Notes: generated by a model not told the origin, from the letters alone. Shown: positions 18,567 to 27,732, counted from the stretch's first letter. The stretch: 45,685 nucleotides of DNA from Betaproteobacteria bacterium (GCA_009777245.1 WRMF01000019.1:1-45685), one strand, 5' to 3'. Translations and numbers: made by a program.

Positions 18567-19778
18567 CGCTCCCTCCCTCGCCAGCGTCTCCAGTCTGCGC
18601 TTCAACATCGGGGAGTTGGCGGCGTCAAGCAGGACTTTCTGGGTCTCTGTGGCCTCACCCTCTATCAGCATGTTGAAAAATGCGTGCATGGACTCGTGCG
18701 CCGCTGTGCCTTCCTGGTCAACAAGGGCGGTAGAGAGTATGATGACCCCCGGATTACCGGGGCGGAATTCTCCGGCGGAATGGAAATCGTCCTCGAAGTG
18801 CACTTTGGCGTAGTTGCCGACCATGCGACCTACGAACCGCTCCAAATGCCGCATCCGCTCCGGCGAGAGTTTACCGTCGCCGGCTTCCATCGCGGAGTAA
18901 GGGTTTTCTATACCCGCCCTTTCCATAGCCCACTTGTTTAACTTGGCTTGTGTTATAATGTTGTTTCCTGAAAATTTGGGCGCAACGGGGGATTGCGCTT
19001 CTGTTGAAGCTGTAGCCATCAGCACCGTAATCAATCGGTGGGTCTCTACAGCATCCCCCACTACAAGCGCGTTTCCAACTTCATTATTGCGGAAATAAAC
19101 TTTCTCCTTGGCGCTGATTGCCTTTCTTATTTTGTAAATCAGTTGTTCCACCCCTGACCGTTGGCCGACACCAACTTCGTCATATTCATAGATGGAAGTC
19201 ATCTGACCATTGGTGTTGAACGCCGCCACAATGGGTTGCCCATTTTCCCCCACTACCGGTAGAGCAACAATTATGTTGACCCCGTTCTCCTCTGTCCATG
19301 CGGCAAACGGTCGAGAAAGAAGTGTCGGAAGCCTCTGGATGATCTTATCGCTCACTCGCCCTTTCACGGCATGTTTCCCGTACCGCAATTTCCCCCACAG
19401 CCCCTCTGTAAACCTGACCATCTTCTGGCTCACCTTCATACGCCTCAATAAGAAGGGGGCATCAAATTCTACAAACTTCTTGCCTGTAGAGTTGGCAAGC
19501 TCCTTGTCCCACGCCTTCTGTGCGTCTTCTACAGTAATCTTTGGCGGGTAAACCTTCTGCCCACTACGCTTCACCCCTGAATCATCTCCCGTCAACTCGT
19601 ACAACTGACTCATCAGCGGCTGTTGCTGCTTGACCAGGGCTGTCCATGCCTTCATATTATTGGTCTGAACTGCCACGTTAATCCTGGTCTGGAGCGCGGC
19701 GATGTTTTTTGAGAGATCGGCAGCGGTAAGAGCCTTTCGCTGTTTTTCCAGAAAGTCCTTTACATTCGCATGGGACAA
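18546..19778 (-). pseudogene. Phage MuF-like/PBECR-nuclease plus HExxH fragment, truncated
   Basis: A 410-residue frame of phage origin. The middle (KIIQRLPTLLSRPFAAWTEE, VALPVVGENGQPIVAAFNTN, MTSIYEYDEVG) resembles the Barnase/EndoU/RelE-like nuclease domains at the C-terminus of MuF-type phage proteins. Near the end, TAAHESMHAFFNMLIEGEA carries a zinc-peptidase HExxH (H361, E362, H365). The last residues AYSVFRK and the stop are encoded by the terminal repeat of a MITE-like element, so the true C-terminus is lost. The N-terminus starts at a TTG directly after an in-frame TAG and abuts a terminase remnant on the other strand, so the 5' end is probably lost too. A TTG start with AGGA upstream cannot be excluded. 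Not part of an intact prophage. Confidence 0.7.
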
Positions 19779-20259
19779 TCTCTACATCCTTGATATGCGT
19801 CGCTTCAGAGAGGATGACGGGAGCAACATCGTTGAGGAAGTGCTTGACTTCGCGGCCTTGTGGAAGGCGGACTCTCTGGGGTTTGAGGATGGGCAGATAT
19901 GGAAGGCGTTGGAGTGGCAGTTCAAGAAACGCTGCGGCGAGAGGATGCAGTATCCATCATGGGAGTTACTGAAGCCACTGACTGACAAGCTCACCCGCGC
20001 AAGCCCGCTCAAAGGCCGGATGCAGCTTGGAAAGGTGTATTTTCCCAATGACGCCTCGTGGTTTGACGCCTGCCAACGCGAACTTCTCCATTTCCCAGCC
20101 GGACGCTATGACGACATTGTTGACGCGCTGGCCTGGGTCGTGCGGCTCACTCTCTCACGCCAACCACCGGCGCGGCATGTGGGCGGAGCGAAGATGAAGG
20201 GCTGGCGGGAACGCCTGCTCTCCGGGCGGGCTGGGGGAGTGAGTCATATGGGAGCTTAG
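19774..20259 (+). pseudogene. Phage terminase large subunit, C-terminal nuclease remnant
   Basis: From about 19774 the plus strand encodes NLYILDMRRFREDDGSNIVE, FEDGQIWKALEWQFKKRCGE, PLTDKLTRASPLKGRMQLGK, VYFPNDASWFDACQRELLHF and PAGRYDDIVDALAWVVRL. This is the usual end of a terminase large subunit, whose RNase H-like nuclease cuts concatemeric phage DNA; the DDxVDALAW stretch holds metal-binding acids. The N-terminal ATPase is missing: upstream sequence in this frame is antisense to the MuF-like fragment. It is therefore a remnant, joined head-to-head with another phage fragment by rearrangement. It ends 6 bp from the stop of the convergent NERD-helicase gene. Confidence 0.83.
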
Positions 20260-20265
20260 GGTCGA

Positions 20266-22338
20266 TTATATCTCTTCGTAGTCCCAAGACTTCCCATATT
20301 CCTTTAATTCGTCTATGCAGGATACCACGGTTAAATGACTACCTTCTGGGTGCCCCTTAAGCCTTGTCATTCCCGTATAAATAAGCGCCAAGTCTTCTTT
20401 GGAAGTTATCTTTTCAATGAGCATCACCAAAGCGCGAGATTCCCAACCCTTGAAGCTCTGTATCGTCGTCGCTTTAACACGGGCATCCCCCATATAAAAA
20501 ATTAATTTTTTCCGCCTAGATTCCTTCTTGTCTAAATCGTATGTGTGTATAACCCTCACTCCTTTTTGATCAAGTAAATTGACAATCTCAAGACCCGATT
20601 TTATATTGGCTGTCAGGACGGTTAAATCCGCAATCGCAATAACGCTTGGTTTTGTTACAATAAGCATATCGTGTATCGCTTTTTCGCAAGCATACATAAT
20701 GTTATCGGACGACGTGTGAACCCATTTTAAGAAACATGGCTCTATTTCGTCAAGTCGCATTTGCTTTGATTCTGGCATGTTTAGCGTGTCTTTTGGTAAA
20801 AATTGGTCTGCAAAGCGTCGTATTTCGCCAACCGCCCCAAATGGGAGGCGATAGCTAACTTTCAATACCGACCAGCCCCCTGAAAAACCCGCGCCAATCA
20901 TTGCCTCTTCCGTCCAAGATTTGGCTACACCATATATATCTTGTGTTGTATCCGCAACCAAAATCATCTCACCACCAGGCTGACAAACCATTCTTAGCAC
21001 TTTCCACCAGCTTGGACGGACATCTTGCCCTTCGTCAACCAAAATCGCGTCATATTTCTGAACGGCAACCGCTGTTTCTGAATCCTTCAAAACAGATTCC
21101 ACCAATTCTGGCAATTCCCGATTTAACGTCTGTTCGGCGTCCTCACACCCAATCCAAAGTTGCCTGTATTTGTCTTTCTCATCACAATAGCATACTCTTT
21201 TGCACCAAGAATGAAAGTTCATCCATGTGATGCCGCCCCGAACCTTACCGCCGATGCCTTTCCATCTCACAGCAAAATCTTTCAGATAATTTATGAGAGT
21301 GATGTTGTACGTTATAACAAGAACCTCCTTGCCCTCGCTAAACAATTCTGCGGCGCGAGCGGCTAAAACGACAGATTTGCCAGAGCCAGCCGAACCTTTA
21401 ATGCGACGATAACCTGTTTTCGTCCTAGATAAAATCAGTTTTTTTTGATCTTCGTTAAGCTCTAACTCTAACCGTTTTCGCTGATCGGATGAAAAACTCG
21501 GCTCTACTAACCAACTTCTAAGGTCGTTTGCCAAGTCCTCAGACATAACTTCAGAGCTTTTTCTCTTGGATTCGGGAAAAACACTACTCAAATCTTCTCT
21601 GTGAATAGACTCAATCCCCGATATTGGGTTGTATTGGGGATATTTGTCCATATCCCTATATTTCAAAGACTCGCAGAATAGATTTTTTAGATGACCTTCG
21701 TTGGCATAAGGGAAAATAATTCCAGAGGTTATGGCCGCGAACCCGCCCCTTCCCCCTTCTTTTTTCAATCTGGGGCAATAGAGGTCAAAGATTTCTTGTT
21801 TATACAAGTGTACTTTTTCAACCGGGTTGTCTCGTTGGAGAGAAAAATTTATCTTGCCGTCAAAGGCGCGGAGTTCTGGGGCTTTGCCAGATCGCACTTT
21901 CATGCTGTAATCCATCGCATCAAGGTTCCAATCCTTTACTTCAAAAACCCCAATGCCCACTTTCGGATTTAGCAATACAAAATCCGGTCTTAGGCCGTTA
22001 AGATGGGGCTGAATATATATTTCCCACTCTTTTGGTAAATGTTTATCGAAGAAGTGAAACACAGCCAACTCCCCTTTTGTCAGAGGTTGGCGAAGTTTGT
22101 CAAGCTGGTCTACCGGTGGTGATACGAAGCGCACAGCTTCGGTAGATTCCCGCACAGCCTCAACACCCATTATTTGGTTTTTTCGATCCGCCCTCTCACA
22201 TTCCCCATCCAACTGGCCCTCTTCCAAGATGACCGCAAAATCTTCTTGTAAAAGTCCGTTTATATCGAGGCTCTCTCTCCTACGAATCACTGACCCCGGC
22301 AACCTCTTTGCGAGTTCCTTGGCAGCTTCAAAGTCCAT
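20266..22338 (-). CDS. NERD nuclease-domain / superfamily 1 (UvrD-like) helicase fusion
   Basis: A 690-residue protein. The NERD domain (about 85-180) has the PD-(D/E)xK-type pattern RPDFVLLNPKVGIGVFEVKD with D119, E133 and K135. An SF1 helicase follows: a Q-motif (LELNEDQKKLI, about 298), Walker A KGSAGSGKSVVLAA (315-322), Walker B ILVDEGQDV (435-439), VADTTQDIYG, motif IV-like SYR (495-497), motif V ATTIQSFKGWESRALVM (about 624-639) and motif VI IYTGMTRL (about 653-660). All key residues are present, so it looks active. The ATG at 22336-22338 has GGGAG 7 nt upstream and is preferred to a GTG six codons earlier. It is the last gene of a four-gene operon. Codon use is more AT-rich than in core genes. 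Family relatives occur in anti-phage and mobile contexts; the function here is unknown. Confidence 0.88.
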   Translation of the reverse strand: MDFEAAKELAKRLPGSVIRRRESLDINGLLQEDFAVILEEGQLDGECERADRKNQIMGVEAVRESTEAVRFVSPPVDQLDKLRQPLTKGELAVFHFFDKHLPKEWEIYIQPHLNGLRPDFVLLNPKVGIGVFEVKDWNLDAMDYSMKVRSGKAPELRAFDGKINFSLQRDNPVEKVHLYKQEIFDLYCPRLKKEGGRGGFAAITSGIIFPYANEGHLKNLFCESLKYRDMDKYPQYNPISGIESIHREDLSSVFPESKRKSSEVMSEDLANDLRSWLVEPSFSSDQRKRLELELNEDQKKLILSRTKTGYRRIKGSAGSGKSVVLAARAAELFSEGKEVLVITYNITLINYLKDFAVRWKGIGGKVRGGITWMNFHSWCKRVCYCDEKDKYRQLWIGCEDAEQTLNRELPELVESVLKDSETAVAVQKYDAILVDEGQDVRPSWWKVLRMVCQPGGEMILVADTTQDIYGVAKSWTEEAMIGAGFSGGWSVLKVSYRLPFGAVGEIRRFADQFLPKDTLNMPESKQMRLDEIEPCFLKWVHTSSDNIMYACEKAIHDMLIVTKPSVIAIADLTVLTANIKSGLEIVNLLDQKGVRVIHTYDLDKKESRRKKLIFYMGDARVKATTIQSFKGWESRALVMLIEKITSKEDLALIYTGMTRLKGHPEGSHLTVVSCIDELKEYGKSWDYEEI

Positions 22339-22356
22339 CTCGTTTCTCCCCCGCAC

Positions 22357-22665
22357 TCAATCATCAAGTAGTTTTAGCAATTCACGAGACCTCGTTCTCC
22401 TAATTTCTTCCCTGTGTTGGTTTATGATGACAAAGCCAATCCACGCCCCCAGAGCCACACCAACCAAATCCAACACCAAGTAGGCGATGTTCCCCGTCGC
22501 AACCCCAATCCCCACCATTATGGCGGCCACAATTACGGTGAGAGCCTTGCTTTTCGACCAGGCGGCCACAGCTACAACAGGCAGCGCGTGTAATGCCCCT
22601 ATGAATAGGGCGACAAGCCCTATTCCGCCGCCGTCGCAGCCATAGTCTGTCATCGCGTTGCACAT
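22357..22665 (-). CDS. Small membrane protein of the J-domain/NERD-helicase operon
   Basis: A 102-residue protein with a first hydrophobic stretch at about 14-36 (IGLVALFIGALHALPVVAVA) and a long second one at about 41-81 (ALTVIVAAIMVGIGVATGNI, then AYLVLDLVGVALGAWIGFVI), giving two or three membrane spans. A short charged tail (HREEIRRTRSRELLKLLDD) is likely cytoplasmic. The ATG overlaps the stop of the preceding gene (TAATG), so translation is coupled; a second ATG four codons on is possible. The next gene, the NERD helicase, begins 18 bp after its stop. No family is recognised. Confidence 0.75.
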   Translation of the reverse strand: MCNAMTDYGCDGGGIGLVALFIGALHALPVVAVAAWSKSKALTVIVAAIMVGIGVATGNIAYLVLDLVGVALGAWIGFVIINQHREEIRRTRSRELLKLLDD

Positions 22666-23597
22666 TACAACGCCCCCGCTGTTTTGCGCGTCAAAGCCGC
22701 TTCAAGGTTACGAACCGCGCCGCCGTCTTTCCGCATGATCGGGGTGTTGAGCACAGAATAGAGCACTTTACCCAAAGAAGACGTTTGTTTGAGCGCCTCA
22801 ATGTCCGAGTCATCAGAAGGCATCGTCTCTTCAAATTTGTCAACCAATCGTCGCAGCACACAACACATTAGCTGTGCGTTCACCCGTAACTCGGCAAGGG
22901 CAAGGCGTAGTTTTTCAACATCAAGGATTGCGTTTTCAAGCTCAACTTCCGCGCCTTGTGGTTTGTCCCACCACTTTTTGATTTTTCGCGCCAAGCCCGT
23001 GATGAGGATTCCTGACCCTAAAGCAATTCCGCCCAATACCACGACGCCGCCAGTCATCCCGAAACCACCTATTGCGATTGCGCCGCCTCCCAGCCACGCC
23101 AACGTGGAAGATGTTGCCGCCGCGCCGCTTAGGCCAGAGATAGCCGCCCCGGTAGAGGCTGTGCCGAAGGCTCCCGCCAAGCCAAACGCCCCCGCTGACG
23201 TTAGGAGTCCGCCAACCACGCCCGCGCCAGAAGCTAAACCCCCCTCGATTTTTCTTTTACTCCGTTCTATCTCCCCCAATTGCCCCAGGTCATGCCTGTC
23301 ATTTTCCTGGGCGTACTGTTTTGAGTTTCTCGTTGTTCGTAGTTTTTGGTGAACTACATCTACCAGATATGTGATTTGGTTTGCGAAGATGCTTGTTTTG
23401 AATTTGCCCAATTCTTCCAGAACTCGCTGCATGTTTTCCCGATCCTTCTGTAGGCGCGCGGAAGCTGCCGCAAATCGATCTTCGACACTGTCGCGGCGAG
23501 CCTCGTACTGACGATAACGACCTTTGACGGTCTCAATAGCTTTGGCGGCAGCATCCCTTGCTGCATCATAATTGCCGGAAAAGTAGGAGGTTGACAC
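22665..23597 (-). CDS. Coiled-coil protein with a long Gly/Ala-rich membrane-active segment
   Basis: A 310-residue protein in three parts. Residues 1-118 are charged and helical (ARDAAAKAIETVKGRYRQYE, RFAAASARLQKDRENMQRVL), probably coiled coil. Residues 119-203 are an unbroken Gly/Ala/Ser-rich hydrophobic region (AGVVGGLLTSAGAFGLAGAF, TGAAISGLSGAAATSSTLAW, LGGGAIAIGGFGMTGGVVVL), reminiscent of glycine-zipper or ApoL-like membrane-inserting hairpins. Residues 204-310 are again helical and charged. The GTG at 23595-23597 is chosen because GGGAG lies 6 nt upstream; it begins one base after the J-domain stop. An upstream TTG would be five codons longer. It could be a membrane-perforating or membrane-shaping component; this is inference. 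Confidence 0.8.
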   Translation of the reverse strand: MSTSYFSGNYDAARDAAAKAIETVKGRYRQYEARRDSVEDRFAAASARLQKDRENMQRVLEELGKFKTSIFANQITYLVDVVHQKLRTTRNSKQYAQENDRHDLGQLGEIERSKRKIEGGLASGAGVVGGLLTSAGAFGLAGAFGTASTGAAISGLSGAAATSSTLAWLGGGAIAIGGFGMTGGVVVLGGIALGSGILITGLARKIKKWWDKPQGAEVELENAILDVEKLRLALAELRVNAQLMCCVLRRLVDKFEETMPSDDSDIEALKQTSSLGKVLYSVLNTPIMRKDGGAVRNLEAALTRKTAGAL

Positions 23598-23598
23598 A

Positions 23599-24201
23599 TC
23601 ATTCTCCCGCAATTTTGTTCAATATAAGGAAGGCTACATAGACACCAAGACCAATGGTATATGGGAGATTGCTCTTGGTCATCCAAGCGAGTACCGCGAC
23701 ACCAACCAAGATAAGTCCCAAAAGTGTCGCCGGAGGAAAGCCCGCAAACACGCCGAAGAGTATAAATGAGCAAGCTATTATAAATGAGACCCAACGCCCG
23801 GATTTACCAAACCAGTGGCCGTATTCATTAACCTTGTCCAGTTTCTCATTCAGTATTTCTAGGGTTTGGTCTACTGCGCGGTCTCCGGCCCGCATATCCT
23901 TTCCATACTCTGTATGTCTTTTGGCTACCCCCTCACTCGTCTTTTTTCGCCCCATCCCCCTTATCATCTCCGCTTCCGCCGCGATTCGATCAAGTTCGTG
24001 GTCATACTCGGCACGCAACTTCGGGTCGGAGAGAATGTCGTAGGCTTCGCGGACTTCCTTGAATTTCGCCTCAACCGACCTATCTCCAGGATTGCGGTCG
24101 GGATGGTATTTTTGCGCGAGGGCGCGATAGACCAGTTTGATTGATTCGTCACTTGCGTCACGACCAACCCCCAGCACCTTGTAGAAGCATTTTTTCCCCA
24201 T
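23599..24201 (-). CDS. Membrane-anchored J-domain (DnaJ-like) protein
   Basis: A 200-residue protein. The N-terminal J domain is complete: [20 protein letters not shown], then [14 protein letters not shown] with the HPD triad at 33-35, then [21 protein letters not shown] domains stimulate Hsp70 ATPase and pass it clients. There is no G/F or zinc-finger region. A charged helical linker (about 70-130) leads to three hydrophobic segments at about 137-155, 157-174 and 179-195, so the J domain is probably held at the inner membrane. GGGGGA lies 7 nt before the ATG. It is the first gene of the four-gene operon, with a promoter-like sequence upstream. No dnaK lies nearby, so it would use the host's Hsp70. 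Confidence 0.85.
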   Translation of the reverse strand: MGKKCFYKVLGVGRDASDESIKLVYRALAQKYHPDRNPGDRSVEAKFKEVREAYDILSDPKLRAEYDHELDRIAAEAEMIRGMGRKKTSEGVAKRHTEYGKDMRAGDRAVDQTLEILNEKLDKVNEYGHWFGKSGRWVSFIIACSFILFGVFAGFPPATLLGLILVGVAVLAWMTKSNLPYTIGLGVYVAFLILNKIAGE

Positions 24202-24232
24202 GGCACCATCCCCCTAAAAAATAATTTGCCAA

Positions 24233-24261
24233 ATTGTCCCCCACACGCTTGCATTCGTCAA
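24233..24261 (-). promoter_or_regulatory. Putative promoter of the J-domain/NERD-helicase operon
   Basis: On the minus strand TTGACG (24256-24261) and GACAAT (24233-24238) are 17 bp apart, about 31 bp upstream of the J-domain ATG. It suggests the four-gene operon is transcribed independently of the Sel1-repeat gene 189 bp upstream. Confidence 0.5.
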
Positions 24262-24390
24262 CGGGTAGTGTGTCACGGCAGCACACATCACGCAGGGAAA
24301 ACTTATGCCGCACAATACCTACAGCATATGCAATTGTCGAGAGCAATCAGGTCGGTTGCCTTGGCAAGAGTGGTTCGTATCATTTTCGGT

Positions 24391-27300
24391 TCAACCGGAT
24401 GCATCATCAGAACTGGCTTCATTCAGCGCTTCGCATGTGCGCCCCACAGAAGCAAACCAGGTTTTGATCACCTCAAGGGCTTTCCTGGCTTCCTCGCCTC
24501 CCCTGCATTCCGCCGATCTTTGTAAATCCCATGCTGCGCCATTGAACAACTTAGCAGCCTTGGCATCATTCCGCGCCACGCCCCTGCCTTCGGCATACAT
24601 TATTCCAAGTTTATATCTCCCCCACTCATCTTTATCCTTTGCCGCCATTTGATACCACTTTACGGCCTCGGTCTCATCTTTGGCAACACCATGACCGCTG
24701 GCATACATGTCCCCAAGAATAATTTGCGCTCCGTGTACCCCACGCAATGCGTCCTTTTGGTACCACTTTACAGCTTTGTCATAATCTTGGGCAACGCCGC
24801 GACCTTCGGCATACATGTTTCCAACAATTGTTCGGGTACAAAAATAGCCCTGTTCCGCTGCCCTTAGATACCACTTCAATGCTTCAGAGTCATCCTGGAC
24901 AACCCCCCAACCTTCGGCGTACATATAGCCAAGCATCTCCTGAGCATAAGATTTACCTGCTTTTGCATCTGCCAAAAGCCACTTGCCGGCGCTGGTTTTC
25001 GGATGTTCAATGTCTGTTGCTGTTACGACTATTGCGCGAGGGTCTTGCAGCGCAAGCGCTTTTCCTGCTTCCGCCGCCTTCTGCCATTTCCGAGCCTTGG
25101 CATCACTTCTGGTCACACCCAAACCTGCGGCATACATCCGGCCAAGGTTGCGTCGGGCAAACCAATCGCCCTCTTCGGCAGCTCCGCGATACAACTTCAC
25201 AGCTTCAGCGCAATCCTGAGCCACACCCAAACCTTTCTCGTACATAACGCCAATATTGTTTTTGGCAGCAGCATTCCCGCCATCGGCAGACTTTTTATAC
25301 CACAGCATAGCCTCTGCGTAATCCTGGGTAACGCCTCTGCCGTTCTCATACATCCAGCCAAGATAAAAGCAGGCAGGCGCATGTCCATGTTTTGCCGCCT
25401 TGCGATACCACCGCATGGCTTTGGCATCATTCCGAGCCACACCCAGACCTTCGGCATACATCCTACCAAGATCGCATTGGGCGGACATATGTCCCTGTCG
25501 CGCCGCCTTGCGAAACCAGCGGGCGGCTTCAGCATCTTCAATATAATCCATGCCCAAGCGATTGGCGTACATCCAGCCAAGATGATATTGGGCATCAGAA
25601 TAGCCTTGCGCCGCCGATTTCTGATACCACTCCAAAGCCTCGGAGTCGTTCCGCTCAACACTCTGGCCTTCGATATACATATGCCCCAGTATGAATTGAG
25701 CATGAGCATCTCCCTGTTTTGCAGCCTCACACAACAGTTTTGCTTCCTCGCCCAGTCTGCATTCCTGGTTACAGATACCCGCAAGGATAAATTCAGTATC
25801 AGGATGCTCCTGTTCCGCTGCCTTCGCATACCATCTTATGCTATGTGCGTAAGGATTGAAGAATCCCTTTGGATCAATTTCACCTATCTGTCCAAGTTTA
25901 TATTTGGCGCTTATGTCCCCCTGTTCGGCAAGTTCCTTAAGTTTATTTTCCACCGTCTCATCATCCAGATCATCCCCCAAAATCCCGGCATAGACCATTC
26001 CAGGATTGCGTTTGCTCTTGAAATCTTCATGTCTTGCCGCCTTCTGATACCACTTCGCCGCCTCAGCGTCATCATGGGAAATGCCCAAGCCTGCGCCATA
26101 CCTCTTTCTGAAATAAAAATTTGCCGCCGCAAATCCCTTTTCTGCCGCCATCTCAAACCATGCCAACGCCTCTGCGTCATCCGGGTTTTTGTTAATTGCT
26201 TCAGCATATATTGCGCCAAGGGCAGGCTCAACAGAAGCGGCACGCTTCATGATGTCCTTGATCACGTCCCCTGCGTTCTCGTCATATTTCACTTTCCAGC
26301 GAAATTCCTTGAGAGCTTTTGCGAACAGCTTCATAGCCCTGGCTTCATCCTGAACCATGCCCCTGCCCTCGGCACACCACTTGCCAAGCTCATATAGCCC
26401 CCACTCATTTCCTTTTGCCGCCGCCTTTCGATACCACTTTATGGCCTCGGCGTCATTCTGTTCCACTCCCAAACCACCAGCGTATGCTTCCCCAAGATTA
26501 AACAGCGCATAACTATCACCTTGTTTTGCCGCTTTGCGAAACCACTTCACTGCTTCCGCGCGATCCTGGGCAACGCCTAAGCCATCGTCGTACATACATC
26601 CCAAAAAATTTTGGGCATCCATGACCCCCTGCTCTGCCGCCCTGCGGAACCACTTCACCGCCTCCGCTTCATTCCTGGCAACCCTGTCACCATCAAAATG
26701 CATCCTTCCAAGGCAGTATTGGGCATACGCTCCTCCAGACCTTGCCAAGGCTTCAGGGTGATCAATGTCTGCTTCAGTGATAATTCTCGTGCCGTAGTGA
26801 TGCCAGTTCAGCTTTTCTCCCTCTTCTGCCGCCTTGAACCATTTCTCGGCCTCTTCGGCACTCTGGGCAACGCCCAAACCTTTGGCATACATGCATCCAA
26901 GGTTACGCTGGGCAAACCTCTCCCCCTGTTCCGCCGCCTCTAAATACCACTTCATGGCCTCCTTGTAGTCCTGCGTGACTCCCCGACCATTGTCGTACAT
27001 CCATCCAAGCAAATATTGGGCAGACGCATGCCCCTGCTCTGCCGACTTTCGATACCACTTTACCGCTACGGCATCATTTTTGGGTAAGCTGCTACCTTTG
27101 AAATACATACGCCCAAGATCACATTGGGCATCGGCATGCCCCTGTTTCACGGCCTTGCGATACCATTTTACAGCTTTGGCATCATCACTCCTATCCATGC
27201 CACAACCAATGGCATACATCCAGCCAAGTTTGTGCTGGGCGTGAGCAAAACCCTGTTCCGCCGACTTCTGATACCACTCCAGAGCCTCGGAGTCATTCTG

Positions 27301-27732
27301 CTCGACTCCCCTGCCTGCCAGATACATCTCTGCAAGATTAAATTGGGCAAGCGCATTTCCCTGTTCTGAAGCCTCGTACAGCAGCTTTGCGATCTCGACA
27401 TCATGTTCATCAAGGATTTGACCCCGGCTGTACATGCCAGCAAGGTTTAATTTTGCAGCGGCATATCCCTGTTCCGTTGCGAGTTTGTACCATTTCACAG
27501 CCTCGGCGCAATCCCGGTCAACGCCACGACCTTGTTCGTACATTAGGCCAAGGTTGAATTGAGCCATCACATCGTCCTGCTCCGCCGCCTTGTTAAACCA
27601 TATCACAGCCTCTGTATCATTCTGGGGCACGCCCCGACCTTCGGCATACATCACTCCAAGGTTATATTGCGCTTCTGCATCTCCCTCTTCTGCCGAATGT
27701 TTGGCTGCTTCAAAATCCTGCGCCTTAATCAT
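24391..27732 (-). CDS. Very long Sel1-repeat (TPR-like) protein
   Basis: A 1113-residue protein built almost entirely of Sel1-like repeats of about 36 residues, with the consensus A..G.A.AQ..LG.MY..G.GV..D..EA.KWY.KAAEQG. Examples are AEAQYNLGVMYAEGRGVPQN and AQFNLGLMYEQGRGVDRD. More than two dozen units can be followed. Some are degenerate near the middle (about 470-620), and the array seems to contain an internal duplication of larger blocks. There is no signal peptide or membrane segment, so it is probably a cytoplasmic protein-interaction solenoid. The start ATG has GAGGAG 7 nt upstream. Long Sel1 proteins act as scaffolds, and some are secreted effectors; no specific partner can be named. 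It lies just upstream of the J-domain operon on the same strand. Confidence 0.88.
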   Translation of the reverse strand: MIKAQDFEAAKHSAEEGDAEAQYNLGVMYAEGRGVPQNDTEAVIWFNKAAEQDDVMAQFNLGLMYEQGRGVDRDCAEAVKWYKLATEQGYAAAKLNLAGMYSRGQILDEHDVEIAKLLYEASEQGNALAQFNLAEMYLAGRGVEQNDSEALEWYQKSAEQGFAHAQHKLGWMYAIGCGMDRSDDAKAVKWYRKAVKQGHADAQCDLGRMYFKGSSLPKNDAVAVKWYRKSAEQGHASAQYLLGWMYDNGRGVTQDYKEAMKWYLEAAEQGERFAQRNLGCMYAKGLGVAQSAEEAEKWFKAAEEGEKLNWHHYGTRIITEADIDHPEALARSGGAYAQYCLGRMHFDGDRVARNEAEAVKWFRRAAEQGVMDAQNFLGCMYDDGLGVAQDRAEAVKWFRKAAKQGDSYALFNLGEAYAGGLGVEQNDAEAIKWYRKAAAKGNEWGLYELGKWCAEGRGMVQDEARAMKLFAKALKEFRWKVKYDENAGDVIKDIMKRAASVEPALGAIYAEAINKNPDDAEALAWFEMAAEKGFAAANFYFRKRYGAGLGISHDDAEAAKWYQKAARHEDFKSKRNPGMVYAGILGDDLDDETVENKLKELAEQGDISAKYKLGQIGEIDPKGFFNPYAHSIRWYAKAAEQEHPDTEFILAGICNQECRLGEEAKLLCEAAKQGDAHAQFILGHMYIEGQSVERNDSEALEWYQKSAAQGYSDAQYHLGWMYANRLGMDYIEDAEAARWFRKAARQGHMSAQCDLGRMYAEGLGVARNDAKAMRWYRKAAKHGHAPACFYLGWMYENGRGVTQDYAEAMLWYKKSADGGNAAAKNNIGVMYEKGLGVAQDCAEAVKLYRGAAEEGDWFARRNLGRMYAAGLGVTRSDAKARKWQKAAEAGKALALQDPRAIVVTATDIEHPKTSAGKWLLADAKAGKSYAQEMLGYMYAEGWGVVQDDSEALKWYLRAAEQGYFCTRTIVGNMYAEGRGVAQDYDKAVKWYQKDALRGVHGAQIILGDMYASGHGVAKDETEAVKWYQMAAKDKDEWGRYKLGIMYAEGRGVARNDAKAAKLFNGAAWDLQRSAECRGGEEARKALEVIKTWFASVGRTCEALNEASSDDASG

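Noticed and set aside
25003-26397. A 464-codon plus-strand frame over the Sel1-repeat gene
   Set aside because: Its periodic composition is the shadow of the Sel1 repeats on the other strand.
24391-27732. Regular spacing of about 108 bp that might suggest a repeat array or CRISPR
   Set aside because: The periodicity is that of 36-residue Sel1 units in a coding sequence; there are no identical short direct repeats with unique spacers.
18405-27732. The island as an intact prophage
   Set aside because: Only two truncated phage pieces are present; no integrase, capsid, portal or tail genes were found.
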